Source: Legionella sp. PATHC035 (GTDB taxonomy: Bacteria; Pseudomonadota; Gammaproteobacteria; Legionellales; Legionellaceae). From it: 64,000 nt of DNA. Numbering within the stretch: position 1 is the stretch's first letter; each line of letters begins with the position of its first letter. Below are positions 16,557 to 26,796 of the stretch, one piece after another. The notes under the pieces are model-generated. The model did not search any database. It saw only the letters and a program-made list of their open reading frames with translations, and had not been told where the DNA came from. The stretch covers positions 496,001 to 560,000 of the forward strand of contig NZ_JAPHOT010000001.1 of NCBI RefSeq assembly GCF_026191115.1. The letters are read 5' to 3'. Both the position numbers and the translations under genes were made by a program.

Positions 16557-19500
16557 GTGCGTCAATATTCAGAAAATAAAAACCTGCAATCTTTACTAGA
16601 AAATTTAATTACTTCATATGAAACAGAGGTTAATTATAATCCCTTAGAAATTGATCTTGAAGCACAACAACTCACTGTTAAGGACGTCGATGCTTTAAAA
16701 GCATTTGTTAGTGATGATCGCAAGCGTCTCTTTATTTTCAAAATTAAAGAAAATGAACCCGTATCAAAGCAGCTCGCCCTCCATGCACGTCGCGCAGTAT
16801 TAAATAAAACCGCAGAAACGATACTTAAAAATACATCTAACGTTCCAAAGATCAACCCTTTAAAATATGCATTGAATTCCAAGTCGCCTGCGGTTCGGCC
16901 GCGTATCCAAATTCAAAAAAGTATTCTTTTACCTAAACCTCCTGGTTCACAAAAAGTTGTTCACTTAGAACAGAGCGAACATGTGGTAAGCCCCGATCTG
17001 CACCTGGTATCCATTGATCTTCTCGAGCTTCCCGAGTTGGTCAAACAACTTAGAGCCTTAGGCATCGAGAATGTACAAGAATCAGCTATTCCTGTAATCA
17101 AAGAACATCACTATGCTTTTAGGGATGGTATTATCCCAAACAATCCCCCCAAAGGGTTTTATATAGACAAAAGCAAAAATGCATTTTGTTATACTGATAC
17201 ACCAAGAAAACTTCCTTCTCCTTTAGCACCGGTACTTAAAAAACAAGACACTTTAGTTTTGCCTTCACTCGAAGAAGCAACGGCGCTCTTACCTCAGCTT
17301 TCTCAACAAGTCATTTCAGCTCTTTTAGACACCCCATACTCAGTTAATCAAAAGAATACCTTTTTAACATTGCTTCCTTTATACGAAAATGAAATCAAAA
17401 CATTACTTCAATTGCGACAACAGGATGAATTCATCATTCCGTTTCTTTGCAAACAATATCTACTCGGGGGTGAGGCACATTCCATCGTTTTAATCAGACT
17501 CATTACTGCCTGTTTAAATAAAAAAATCAATCTTGAGTTTCTCGAAACTCCTGAGGTACAAAATGCTCTTTTGAGCGCTCGAGGAATTAAAAATCTTCAA
17601 AAATTAGCTCAGCTTCCTGCAGAACAAAAAGAATGGTGGAATACCCTGGTTGCTGCACATTTAAACTATGATAAAAACAGTTTCGATTTTAATGTCTTTT
17701 TTGAAGCCTATACACAAATATTCCTTCCGCGGATTGCCGAAAAAAATCTAACATTACCTAACCCCTGCCCCATCAGACATGATGGTCATATACTCCTTAC
17801 ATTAAATAGGGTGCTGGATGTTATAGAGCACGCTAAAAATCCGCAGGAACAATGCCTTTCATTGTCGAATCTCAATTGGAGCTCAACAGGCGTACATTAT
17901 GCCATGCTGCAAAAATCAGATGCCGAGCAATTGAAACAAGTGTCTGCGTGTATGCAAATTGAAACACCTGAGGATTGTGTTACTGATCCGGAACGTATTT
18001 ATGTGCAACTCAACAATGAAGATCCCGAACTTAAGCCTTGGCTATTTCGATATATGGGACAACATTGGAAAACAGAAATTAGATTATCTGATATCCAGGC
18101 ACAACTTTTAGAAATTGAAAAACTCGATTCGTGGACCTCTGCTCAAAAAAATCAATTAACTTTTATTTTAACGTGTGCCTATTCAAATAAGGATCCCCTG
18201 AATGTTGCCCAATGGAGAGATACCTTAAGTCTTTGCATTAATGCATTACAAAGCTTGGAGCAAAATGATCGTACCGATTTATTGCAGGCATTTTCGCGAG
18301 CCTTTAAATTTAAGCCGAACTTGTCATTCGCCCAAATCAATACCTTAATGAGCCAATGTATTGAGTTCAAAACTGCATTCCCTGATAGAAAAATCAAAGA
18401 TGATTTCATTACACCACTGGTTTCATGCTTGGAAAATGAAGGGATGGAACTATTCACTACATTACAAGAACGTATTCAAAAAACAGATCCAGCACCTGAA
18501 GTCAACCAATTTTCTCTATCAACTATTGCATCATTTACAGAAATGCTGCAAAAGAAACGTCAGAGCTTATCGCCAGAACTCATTAAAGTATTGGCAAAGC
18601 TTAATGAACCCAATTTTGCTGATGATCAAATTGATCGTTTATTATTAGCAATAAAGGCTATACAGGATACAAAAGGCCCGGAATTTCATAGCGCGTTACT
18701 GAGTACATTAAGTCAAATCAATATCTCAAAGTCACAAGAATTACCTAAAATCGATAAGATTCAGTCTCTTCTGGAAACATTTGTCAGCTCAGAAGATATA
18801 TTCATCCCTGCTGAATGCAACACTCCAGAAAAACAAGAAGAATGGTTAAAGGCACTCATCATAGATAAACATTTTTTACCTGGTTGTGTGCTTGGTAATG
18901 GAGATATATCCAAACTCGATGATTTAATTGTTGATGCTTTAGCTGATGCAATTAAAAAACGAAGTGCTGTATTTAAAGTAGACAAGCTGAAGAGCGAACT
19001 CCAAAAGAATTTGCAAAGCCGTATCGTTCCTCAACAATTGCGCGATAAATTAGATAAAACACTAATGCCACTTTTTGATACGGTGAATGATTTATTTTCT
19101 GAATTACAAAAACCGAATCCTCAATTCTCAGAAGCTCTTGAAAAATTCAAAAAATTTGAAGAAGAAAAACCTAAGTTGCTTCAGGAAACCTATGGTCTTA
19201 ACATTGTCGGTCTCGAGGTAAAAACTCTAGGCGAATATATTTTAAGTTTCCTACTCACTGGGAAAAGAAAAGAGACTGATAAGACCACTGGCTCAGGTTT
19301 TGCTGCTGTCTTAGGGCCAGTTCATAGCAACTTAATTGTTTCTCCAATGAGAGCCTTCTTTGAAAATCCCAAGCATAAGCAGAGTGTCAAAGACTTGGAT
19401 TTGGAGACTTGTCTTGGTTGGATGGCAAAGTTTAATGAGACACTCTCTTTAACTTTCTTTTTCAAAGAAGAGTTGATTCAGAAAAAAGTAGTGCCTGCTT

Positions 19501-22500
19501 TGAAAAAGACATTACATCAACTCAATACCCAAGATCCAGATTTTGAACGAACTATCCTTGATGAAGCAGCTTTAATCGATGAAAATGCTCCCTCACACAT
19601 AGCGCTACAAAACTATAAAAATAAAATTGAGTCGATTGCCAATTATCTCAACTTGCTTATCGATATAAACTCACAACACCCACAACAATTCAATAAGATT
19701 TACAAACAACTGAGTACAGGAGCTCTAACACGCTTAAATTATGCCCAAAAACATATTTTAGCAGGTAAATTAATCAAAGACAGTTCAGAAAAGCTGGACC
19801 TTTATCTAAAGCTCACAACTCAAGCTTTAGAGGAAAATCCTACTGCAGATGATACCGCGATTGAACGAGCCATCAATGGCCTAGTGGATCTGTTTCATAT
19901 AGCTGACCTTGAGCCCGAAACAGAAACCATGTTCTTCAAAATGAGCCTTGCTCACAATTTGAGAAATGCGAGCCCTTTTCCTCTTGCTGCATTAAACCAA
20001 TTCAAGAAGTCCAATCTCCCTGAAGAGATTAAATCATCTATTATCAAGAAAATTATTCAATTTTTAGTGGGATTATCTGGTACGAATTCTGAGCTGGTTC
20101 AAGGCCTAATCCAACAGACCCAATTATTCTTGACTCAAAATCAAAACCAAGCAGAGCTATGCATTGCATTACTCAATAAAGTATCCCACAAGAAACCCGA
20201 TCAAGATTTAACCACCTATCCTCTTATTCTCCAACAATTAGCCCAAATTGATCCAGAGAATCGAGTGAAAATTGCCACCATCTTGTGTGGGTTAGCAAAC
20301 AATAAAAAAGACTCCACAGTGAATCTTCCGGCCTTGTTAGAGCTCACTCAAGGTTTGGGAAGGCGGCCTTCGGTGGAAGTTGATCGAGTCCTTAAATTAT
20401 TTGCAACGAAGCCCTACCCTAATACTCAAAGTCTCAACTTAGCACTGAGTGCTCATGACTCTGAACAAATTCGTGCTTATTGTTTGAGCTTCGACACCAA
20501 TCCTTTTGCTAAAGCGGGTGAACAAAGAGATTTGGCGAAGCAGTTTGCAACGGATCGAATAAAAGACGCACTACTCAGTTTACAAGACTTACTTCATGAA
20601 ACCGATTTCCCGCATGCATTACAAATGCAGCTTGCCAAACAATTAACTTATATTGAAACATTAGGATACACCGACCCCTTAAATCCCAATAATTTCACAG
20701 GACTAAAAAAATTAACCGCCTGTTCACGCCATGATTTAAAAGAACGAGCCGGCACTCTACTTCAACAATTACGCTCAAAAACAATTAATCCAGAGCAAGT
20801 TGAAGAAACCTATCTCGAACTTTTAGCTTATTTACGAGAAATCTACTTTCGAACGACAGGTTTATTCCCAAATACGACACAAATGCTTGTATTATTACTT
20901 GCCTTAAAGGATCCCTCCTCCAATTTATTAATGCGTATCAAAACTGGGGAAGGAAAAAGTATTAATACACCAATGCTCTCTGTGCTTCAGTGGGCACAAG
21001 GTGGTACTGTGGTTCAATGGACTGCTAATCCAACTCTTCTGATTCGAGATTATGAGAACAGCTGTGAGCCTTTTTTTAATTTTTTGGGAATTCGAACAGC
21101 ACTGATTCAAAGTAATACACCAACGAAAAATTTTATCCATGGAGGAATTAACTGCTCCACAGTTGAGGATATGGCCAGTTTTCATTTAGCTGCAAAAATA
21201 GATGGAAATGAAGATTTACTGAAACCGAAGGGACCTGTACATATTGTTTTAGACGAATGTGACGATGCACTTTTAGATCAGTTAACCCTTTATAAACTCG
21301 TTGCTGAAGCCGAGGCAGCACATGGTGACAACCCTGCCCAATGGGTATATCCCCTTGCCTATCAATTTGTTAATCTTCCTGCATTCCGTAAGACGAATCC
21401 TGCCTGGGACGAAGATGAGGATCTCGATCAATTTCGTATATTTCTAAGTAAACAAATCAACGAACAATTTAATGGCGATGTGGATAAACAAAATTATTTG
21501 ATGGCATCAAGTAATACCCAACTCAAACAATGGATCCATGCCAGCTGCATCGCTGCTACTTTAGTGGAAAACAAACATTTCATAATGCAACCTGTCAAAG
21601 AAAAAGATGAGACAGGTCATGAGACCATAAAAAAAATTGCCTGTGTTCCTTTAATTCGCAGCACACCTAAGCTTGGTTCAATTTTCACTGAAGAAGTACA
21701 ACAAGCGTTACAGGCTCGACTTAAAGCAGAACGCAAAGATCAAGCCCAGTATATTTTTATCGATCCAGTTCCCTCAGTACTTGCGAGTCAATCGGCACAA
21801 GGTTTAATCAAATTCTTCCAGAAGACCTTAGGACGTTTACTGGGAATCTCAGCAACTCCGGGAGATAAACGTGAGCTTGAAAGTTTGGCTACATCTTTGG
21901 GAATCCAGGCAGTCAGCGTAGCACCGCATGCTGGAGACAAGCGTATCAATCATGATCCGATTTTTACTTCCGATCGGGAAGGGACAATCAAAGCCATACA
22001 TGAGACCTTCAATAAAATTAAGTGTCCGGTTACAAAAGTAAAATTAGAGATTAAGAATCCCAATGAAGAGATTCAGACCCATGAGCAAAAGCAAAAATTT
22101 TTTGAAGAAAGAAGAGAGGCCATTGAAGAGTGGAGCTACACTCAAACGCAACCCATTCTAATTGTGAGTGAAGATTTTGATGAAGCCCAAGCGATTGGTA
22201 ACAGTTTAAAAGAATACGAAAAGCAAGGATTCATAATCCAAGTGATTACCGGTAAGGAATCTCCGGAACAACTCGAGAAACTCATCGAACAGGCAGGCAA
22301 AGTGAATACCATTACTGTTGGGACAGCGATGCTTGCAAAAGGTATAGATATCAATCCAGGGAATCACCCTAAAGGCTTATTTGTCATTCAAACTTACCCT
22401 GATACCGAAAGAATGACTACTCAAATCGGTGGTCGTGCTGCACGTAATGGAAAACCAGGTGAATGGTTGCCAATCTATCAAGTGAAGCCGCCTCAGAATT

Positions 22501-25322
22501 TACTCGATCAGTTTCTTTATTATGTGTTCCCGTGGACTCGGCACCGTATAAACGAACAATCAGTTGAAGCAGTAAGAAATAAAATCAAATTACAAGCAAC
22601 TGTAGATAGGATATATACCCAGGCCATTGATGAAGCGCAACAGATACTGATGCAACAAATTGAAGCCTGGGAAAGCTTAATTTGTGAACTTTACCCGGAC
22701 AAACTTCAAATCAAATTTGAGCTCTACCAATGGCGCGAAACACTTTTGAGTGAATTAACCCGTTCTCAAGATACCAATGTAACCGAGAACTCCCTGACTG
22801 AAAGTATTGAACAATTTAAAAAGTCAGCATGCAGACTTTGGGGAACTGCTCTTGAAGAAAAATGGGCAGCTAAAGCAGAGAAGGCATCTCACATGAGTTA
22901 TGAGCAAGGCCTAAGACTTAAGTTTTTAAAACAGTTAGATTTCTCTCAAGAATTAAATATTCAAACAAAGCTGCAACAAAAAGGAAAACAGTTTTCAGCT
23001 GGAGCCAAAGCTTTAATGTACCAAAATCTTGAAACGATTATTGCGGATAAAGCAGGAGCCGTGCTCGAATATACCCAGCCTTCTGACCAAACCAAAAAAA
23101 GTTTACAGTTAGCGCAAAGTAAACAAGTTTTACCTTATTTGGCTGGAGCATTTTGTACTGTTTGTCCAGAGGCTATAGAAACACTTTTCCCTAAAAATAC
23201 GTCTCAAAATGGTTCATTTGTACCTGAAATTATTCGAAAGGCAATAAATAAACTCATTGAACAAAAAAACAGAGTATGGCGCAGTGAGGAAAAACAAGAA
23301 GTTACTGAAAGCATCATCCAATTTTATCAAAAAAAATTAATGGAGTCAGATGATGAGCCCATTAAGTTATTATCCAAAGTCAAACCTTTAATCTTAAGCT
23401 ACTGTAGTCAGTTAAACAATTTTTCACTCGTTGAACAGTTTAAAGTACAGGGCCTGGTACTTTCCTTTTCTACTCTTTATCGAAACTTAGGCTTGCCGGA
23501 AGACGAGAGTTTAGACACTTTGAAAAAGACCTATGACGAAGAAATAATGAAAAAATTGGCAGAATATCTAATCGATGAGTTTGATTGGGTACAAAAAAAG
23601 CCAGAGCCCTTCCATGCTTACTTCGAACGAACTGCAGCCAAAAATGCTGCCCTAGAAATTTATAATCTGGCTAAGGAGTTACATAATGTCCCTCAGGATA
23701 AAGATAAAATACAGGAGCTCTATTCAGCACTTGAGCGTCATAAAGCCGTTTTAAAAGATAAGTATCTGTTTTCAATAATTCACTCATCGCCTCGAAATGT
23801 AATTAACGATGCACTTGCTGCAATTGATTCATTAAATAACATCCCGCATTGTGATCTGGATTTTAGAAAAAACTGCCATGATAAAATTGTTGCAGAGCAT
23901 CAAATTAATGCTTTTCGGAACTGTTTGGGCAATACATCCCCTTATTTCTTTAAGACTGTCGACCCTACTTGGACGCATTTGAAAGAAACACTCCTTAAAA
24001 TAAGTCGTCAGAGTAAAGATAATCCCAGTCATGTGGTGCATGAGTTATATGAAGCGATCGAACGTTTTAGTTCTTATAATGCCTACCAGCCCTATCTAAA
24101 GCAACTTAATGCATTGAAAAAACAACTCGCATACTCAATAGGAGAATTGGGTAAGCCGGATGGACTAAATCAGGATGTACAGGAGAGTCTATTTGCACAA
24201 AAACAAAAACAGTTTGCCAACTTATTGAGGGTAAATCCAGAGCATGTACGTATCCAAAGTGGTACTGATGGCATCCAAACTTATATAGAATTACAAATCG
24301 AAGATGAACGATTGCAACAAGGATTTACTGGATATGAATCCTCTTTCCTTGAACGCGTTGAAGCGGAACGAAATGAATTACGAAGAGTTAAAACAGTTTT
24401 TGAAGAGAATAAAAATAATCTTCTTAATTTATCTGATGCCAAAGCGATTGAAACGCTTCCTGCACGAAAGCGTCCCGAATTTGAGAGATTATTCAAACTC
24501 AAAGAACTTTTAGATCGAGATTGGAATCAACTCAAAATCGATCACAATGATTTCCCTGAATTCATTCAAAAAAAACTGCAACATGTCGATGAATTGAAAC
24601 AGTTGAATTGGCACGTAAGCCCTGTAAATCTGAATCAACTCAGAGGGCTTTTGGGTAAAGAACCTGATGGAAGTTTTACTGCCCTTCTTGATGAACAGTC
24701 CAAGCTGAAAATTAATCTTGGGGGAATTCGAAGTAAAATCGGGGATATTCAAGAACAAATCCGTTTACAGGAAAAAGAAAAATCAGACACGCAAAATCTC
24801 ATTAAAACAGGACAAGACCGTATGCAAGAGTCTAATTGCCCCTCTTGGGAATGGTATATGTTAAAGGCTAAAAACCATTTTCTAGAAAAAAACGTCCAAA
24901 CCTTTGACAAATACTTGGAAACACTTCGTGAAACTTTAAGTGAATTTCAAGGCGAAGAAACCGAATGTATGGATGCAATAAGCGATAATGACGATCTGTT
25001 GGATAGAAAAAGAAGCGAGTTTATATCTGAACTTGTTGAGCAGATTAAACACCATATGGCAGCTCATCTTGTTGAAGAAGCGAAACAACATGTTGCAATG
25101 ATCGATAAGGAACTTCAAGAAACAGAGCCAGCTATTAATAAAATTGCAGATGAGGAAATCAAAAAATCACGCTATCAGACGCGCCGATTCTTCAAAACAA
25201 GTGAATTATTACGCTATGAAGCGCTCTTAACTCATGAAGAAGAAATGATATGTGGAAAAGAAGGGCCTATTGGAGAATTCGAATTAGAGGATGTTAAAAG
25301 TACAGCAGTATCAGCGTTCTAA
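16557..25322 (+). CDS. giant protein (2921 aa) with a central SecA-type DEAD motor
   Basis: GTG start with AAGGAG 7 nt upstream. Residues 1-1430 are mostly helical, with repeat-like Leu-rich helices, and match no family I recognise. The central part carries a full SecA-type helicase set: motif I MRIKTGEGKS (1459-1468; SecA has MKTGEGKT), motif II DECD (1566-1569; SecA DEVD), motif III SATP (1765-1768), motif V VGTAMLAKGID (1921-1931) and motif VI GGRAARNG (1958-1965; SecA GRSGRQGD). Spacing of about 100 residues from I to II, and about 200 from II to III, leaves room for a cross-linking-domain-sized insert as in SecA. Residues about 2000-2921 are helical with coiled coils (about 2680-2790). 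No signal peptide or membrane segment. It is not the housekeeping SecA: that is about 900 residues with different flanks. The tail has an acidic patch (THEEEM, GEFELEDVK), compatible with a Dot/Icm export signal (inference). Target and reaction unknown. Confidence 0.9.
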   Translation: MRQYSENKNLQSLLENLITSYETEVNYNPLEIDLEAQQLTVKDVDALKAFVSDDRKRLFIFKIKENEPVSKQLALHARRAVLNKTAETILKNTSNVPKINPLKYALNSKSPAVRPRIQIQKSILLPKPPGSQKVVHLEQSEHVVSPDLHLVSIDLLELPELVKQLRALGIENVQESAIPVIKEHHYAFRDGIIPNNPPKGFYIDKSKNAFCYTDTPRKLPSPLAPVLKKQDTLVLPSLEEATALLPQLSQQVISALLDTPYSVNQKNTFLTLLPLYENEIKTLLQLRQQDEFIIPFLCKQYLLGGEAHSIVLIRLITACLNKKINLEFLETPEVQNALLSARGIKNLQKLAQLPAEQKEWWNTLVAAHLNYDKNSFDFNVFFEAYTQIFLPRIAEKNLTLPNPCPIRHDGHILLTLNRVLDVIEHAKNPQEQCLSLSNLNWSSTGVHYAMLQKSDAEQLKQVSACMQIETPEDCVTDPERIYVQLNNEDPELKPWLFRYMGQHWKTEIRLSDIQAQLLEIEKLDSWTSAQKNQLTFILTCAYSNKDPLNVAQWRDTLSLCINALQSLEQNDRTDLLQAFSRAFKFKPNLSFAQINTLMSQCIEFKTAFPDRKIKDDFITPLVSCLENEGMELFTTLQERIQKTDPAPEVNQFSLSTIASFTEMLQKKRQSLSPELIKVLAKLNEPNFADDQIDRLLLAIKAIQDTKGPEFHSALLSTLSQINISKSQELPKIDKIQSLLETFVSSEDIFIPAECNTPEKQEEWLKALIIDKHFLPGCVLGNGDISKLDDLIVDALADAIKKRSAVFKVDKLKSELQKNLQSRIVPQQLRDKLDKTLMPLFDTVNDLFSELQKPNPQFSEALEKFKKFEEEKPKLLQETYGLNIVGLEVKTLGEYILSFLLTGKRKETDKTTGSGFAAVLGPVHSNLIVSPMRAFFENPKHKQSVKDLDLETCLGWMAKFNETLSLTFFFKEELIQKKVVPALKKTLHQLNTQDPDFERTILDEAALIDENAPSHIALQNYKNKIESIANYLNLLIDINSQHPQQFNKIYKQLSTGALTRLNYAQKHILAGKLIKDSSEKLDLYLKLTTQALEENPTADDTAIERAINGLVDLFHIADLEPETETMFFKMSLAHNLRNASPFPLAALNQFKKSNLPEEIKSSIIKKIIQFLVGLSGTNSELVQGLIQQTQLFLTQNQNQAELCIALLNKVSHKKPDQDLTTYPLILQQLAQIDPENRVKIATILCGLANNKKDSTVNLPALLELTQGLGRRPSVEVDRVLKLFATKPYPNTQSLNLALSAHDSEQIRAYCLSFDTNPFAKAGEQRDLAKQFATDRIKDALLSLQDLLHETDFPHALQMQLAKQLTYIETLGYTDPLNPNNFTGLKKLTACSRHDLKERAGTLLQQLRSKTINPEQVEETYLELLAYLREIYFRTTGLFPNTTQMLVLLLALKDPSSNLLMRIKTGEGKSINTPMLSVLQWAQGGTVVQWTANPTLLIRDYENSCEPFFNFLGIRTALIQSNTPTKNFIHGGINCSTVEDMASFHLAAKIDGNEDLLKPKGPVHIVLDECDDALLDQLTLYKLVAEAEAAHGDNPAQWVYPLAYQFVNLPAFRKTNPAWDEDEDLDQFRIFLSKQINEQFNGDVDKQNYLMASSNTQLKQWIHASCIAATLVENKHFIMQPVKEKDETGHETIKKIACVPLIRSTPKLGSIFTEEVQQALQARLKAERKDQAQYIFIDPVPSVLASQSAQGLIKFFQKTLGRLLGISATPGDKRELESLATSLGIQAVSVAPHAGDKRINHDPIFTSDREGTIKAIHETFNKIKCPVTKVKLEIKNPNEEIQTHEQKQKFFEERREAIEEWSYTQTQPILIVSEDFDEAQAIGNSLKEYEKQGFIIQVITGKESPEQLEKLIEQAGKVNTITVGTAMLAKGIDINPGNHPKGLFVIQTYPDTERMTTQIGGRAARNGKPGEWLPIYQVKPPQNLLDQFLYYVFPWTRHRINEQSVEAVRNKIKLQATVDRIYTQAIDEAQQILMQQIEAWESLICELYPDKLQIKFELYQWRETLLSELTRSQDTNVTENSLTESIEQFKKSACRLWGTALEEKWAAKAEKASHMSYEQGLRLKFLKQLDFSQELNIQTKLQQKGKQFSAGAKALMYQNLETIIADKAGAVLEYTQPSDQTKKSLQLAQSKQVLPYLAGAFCTVCPEAIETLFPKNTSQNGSFVPEIIRKAINKLIEQKNRVWRSEEKQEVTESIIQFYQKKLMESDDEPIKLLSKVKPLILSYCSQLNNFSLVEQFKVQGLVLSFSTLYRNLGLPEDESLDTLKKTYDEEIMKKLAEYLIDEFDWVQKKPEPFHAYFERTAAKNAALEIYNLAKELHNVPQDKDKIQELYSALERHKAVLKDKYLFSIIHSSPRNVINDALAAIDSLNNIPHCDLDFRKNCHDKIVAEHQINAFRNCLGNTSPYFFKTVDPTWTHLKETLLKISRQSKDNPSHVVHELYEAIERFSSYNAYQPYLKQLNALKKQLAYSIGELGKPDGLNQDVQESLFAQKQKQFANLLRVNPEHVRIQSGTDGIQTYIELQIEDERLQQGFTGYESSFLERVEAERNELRRVKTVFEENKNNLLNLSDAKAIETLPARKRPEFERLFKLKELLDRDWNQLKIDHNDFPEFIQKKLQHVDELKQLNWHVSPVNLNQLRGLLGKEPDGSFTALLDEQSKLKINLGGIRSKIGDIQEQIRLQEKEKSDTQNLIKTGQDRMQESNCPSWEWYMLKAKNHFLEKNVQTFDKYLETLRETLSEFQGEETECMDAISDNDDLLDRKRSEFISELVEQIKHHMAAHLVEEAKQHVAMIDKELQETEPAINKIADEEIKKSRYQTRRFFKTSELLRYEALLTHEEEMICGKEGPIGEFELEDVKSTAVSAF

Positions 25323-25341
25323 TGCTCTATGTAGCTTAATG

Positions 25342-25363
25342 CAGGAGGAGATCGCTCCTCCTG
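25342..25363 (+). terminator. hairpin after the giant gene
   Basis: CAGGAGGAG (25342-25350), loop ATCG and CTCCTCCTG (25355-25363) form a perfect 9-bp GC-rich stem 19 nt past the stop. It is followed by TCATCTT, so the T-run is weak. It may end transcription or protect the 3' end. Confidence 0.55.
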
Positions 25364-25444
25364 TCATCTTAAGAGTCGCGAGAAGCTACTCGCAGGATTT
25401 CTCGCTTCGCGCCAATTTTTAGCACTCTTCCTCAACCTGCAATT

Positions 25445-25960
25445 TTAAAATGTTCCCATATAATCCATTTTTCCAATAGTAACACCCAAACTTCTTAAGA
25501 TGTCATAGGCTGTAGTCATGTGAAAGAAAAATTGTGGTATTCCATAATGTAACAGATAGGTTTGACCATCAAATTTACGTTCTTTTGGTGTTCCCGGACG
25601 AATAATAATCTGTCTCGTCTCACTGCCATTAATATGTTCTGGAAGAATGCTGGAAAGAAAGAACAGGGTTTTTTCGATACGGCCACGTAATTCAAAAAAT
25701 GTTTTCTCATTATCTTCAAAAGCAGGCACTTCCATATCTGCCAAACGAGCGGCAACACCTTTAGCAAAATCAGTCGCAATCTGTACTTGACGCGTGAAAT
25801 TGAACATATCTGGGAAAAGGCTTGCTTGTAAAAAAACGTTGGGATCCATTTTATTTTGATCAATATGGGATTGTGTTTTTTCCAAAATTGCGTTTAATGC
25901 CGTAAGCATTTGTTTGAAAACCGGTACCGAAGCCGAGTACATTGAAATATTTTGTTTCAT
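25445..25960 (-). CDS. DUF1993 family protein
   Basis: A 171-residue soluble helical protein matching the DUF1993 family: it begins with MYSASVPVFKQMLTALNAIL, and has the middle stretch PDMFNFTRQVQIATDFAKG and the C-terminal FFFHMTTAYDILRSLGV. The fold resembles the DinB-like four-helix bundle; no catalytic role is established. A strong ribosome binding site (AAGGAAAAAGG) precedes the ATG. It stands alone, convergent with the giant gene. Confidence 0.85.
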   Translation of the reverse strand: MKQNISMYSASVPVFKQMLTALNAILEKTQSHIDQNKMDPNVFLQASLFPDMFNFTRQVQIATDFAKGVAARLADMEVPAFEDNEKTFFELRGRIEKTLFFLSSILPEHINGSETRQIIIRPGTPKERKFDGQTYLLHYGIPQFFFHMTTAYDILRSLGVTIGKMDYMGTF

Positions 25961-26095
25961 CCTTTTTCCTTGCTGTTAAAATTCTGCTGCGAATTGTAAT
26001 AAAGAATATTATCTGAAGATCGTCTATTATAAAATCGATTATTTATTGAATTCCGATTTCATTTTACGACCGCAAAAATCTTAATCATTAATGGC

Positions 26096-26299
26096 GTGAT
26101 TTTTACTGATAACCGGTATTTTGGGGGCATTTATAAAAAAATGGGACTGGGGAAATTACCAGCTGATGCATCATTCAGAAAAACAACTTCACTTTTTATT
26201 TCTCTAGTACTCGCTGCATCCTTATTAGTCGGGTTATTACGCTTATTTTTTGGTTTTTCAATAAATAGTCATTACTTGAAATCATTGACAACAATTTAA
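26096..26299 (+). CDS. small single-span membrane ORF, 67 aa (doubtful)
   Basis: GTG-start frame with one hydrophobic segment (about 31-51, SLFISLVLAASLLVGLLRLFF) after a basic stretch. No convincing ribosome binding site; a later ATG at codon 16 is possible. No family recognised. Confidence 0.25.
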   Translation: MIFTDNRYFGGIYKKMGLGKLPADASFRKTTSLFISLVLAASLLVGLLRLFFGFSINSHYLKSLTTI

Positions 26300-26345
26300 T
26301 AACAATGATAAAAACATCACACACCCTAACTGATTAGGTATAAAA

Positions 26346-26741
26346 ATGACTAAATTTTACGCTTTTCTTTTGATGGGTTTACTCGCTGGTACAAGTTTTG
26401 CCAAACCATGTATTAGTACACATAGAAGCTGTCTTAAACTTAAAAACCAAAATGCTCAATCTGCAAAAATTGAATGCAATTGGTTGAATGCAGTGGCTTC
26501 TGTGGGGAACTCACAGGGTTCGACGCAATTGGATTTAAGCTATGGCGATGGTCTTGGTGCTCCCGAACCGAGGCAGCTGTCTTGCAAACTAACAACTGGG
26601 CAGACAAAACAAGGTTTTGAGTTTCATAATCCCTATTGGGGCTCAATAATCGAATTTAATCTCATTTCGGAACGAATGCTTGAAGTCTACGTGACTGATG
26701 GATGGAGCTCCAAGGAAACACGGTATACATTCAGTTGGTAA
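26346..26741 (+). CDS. secreted hypothetical protein, 131 aa
   Basis: A cleavable signal peptide (TKFYAFLLMGLLAGTSFAK, cleavage near residue 19) precedes a small beta-rich domain with four Cys (PCIS, SCLK, ECNW, SCKL), probably two disulfides. The tail is WSSKETRYTFSW. No family recognised; it is likely a periplasmic or type II-secreted protein. It is followed directly by a hairpin at 26750-26771. Confidence 0.65.
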   Translation: MTKFYAFLLMGLLAGTSFAKPCISTHRSCLKLKNQNAQSAKIECNWLNAVASVGNSQGSTQLDLSYGDGLGAPEPRQLSCKLTTGQTKQGFEFHNPYWGSIIEFNLISERMLEVYVTDGWSSKETRYTFSW

Positions 26742-26749
26742 TTTTGACT

Positions 26750-26771
26750 CGGTTGGGCTTTCGCTCAACCG
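26750..26771. terminator. hairpin between convergent genes
   Basis: CGGTTGGGC (26750-26758), loop TTTC and GCTCAACCG (26763-26771) give a 9-bp stem with one G-T wobble. It lies 9 nt past the secreted-protein stop and 26 nt past the mtfA stop, and probably serves both. The T-run is poor. Confidence 0.55.
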
Positions 26772-26796
26772 AAATCTTAATGAATCGACCAGAACC

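Noticed and set aside
16557..25322. Calling the giant gene the housekeeping secA
   Set aside because: The length is about three times SecA, the motor is central, the SEC-C zinc tail is missing, and the flanks are unrelated.
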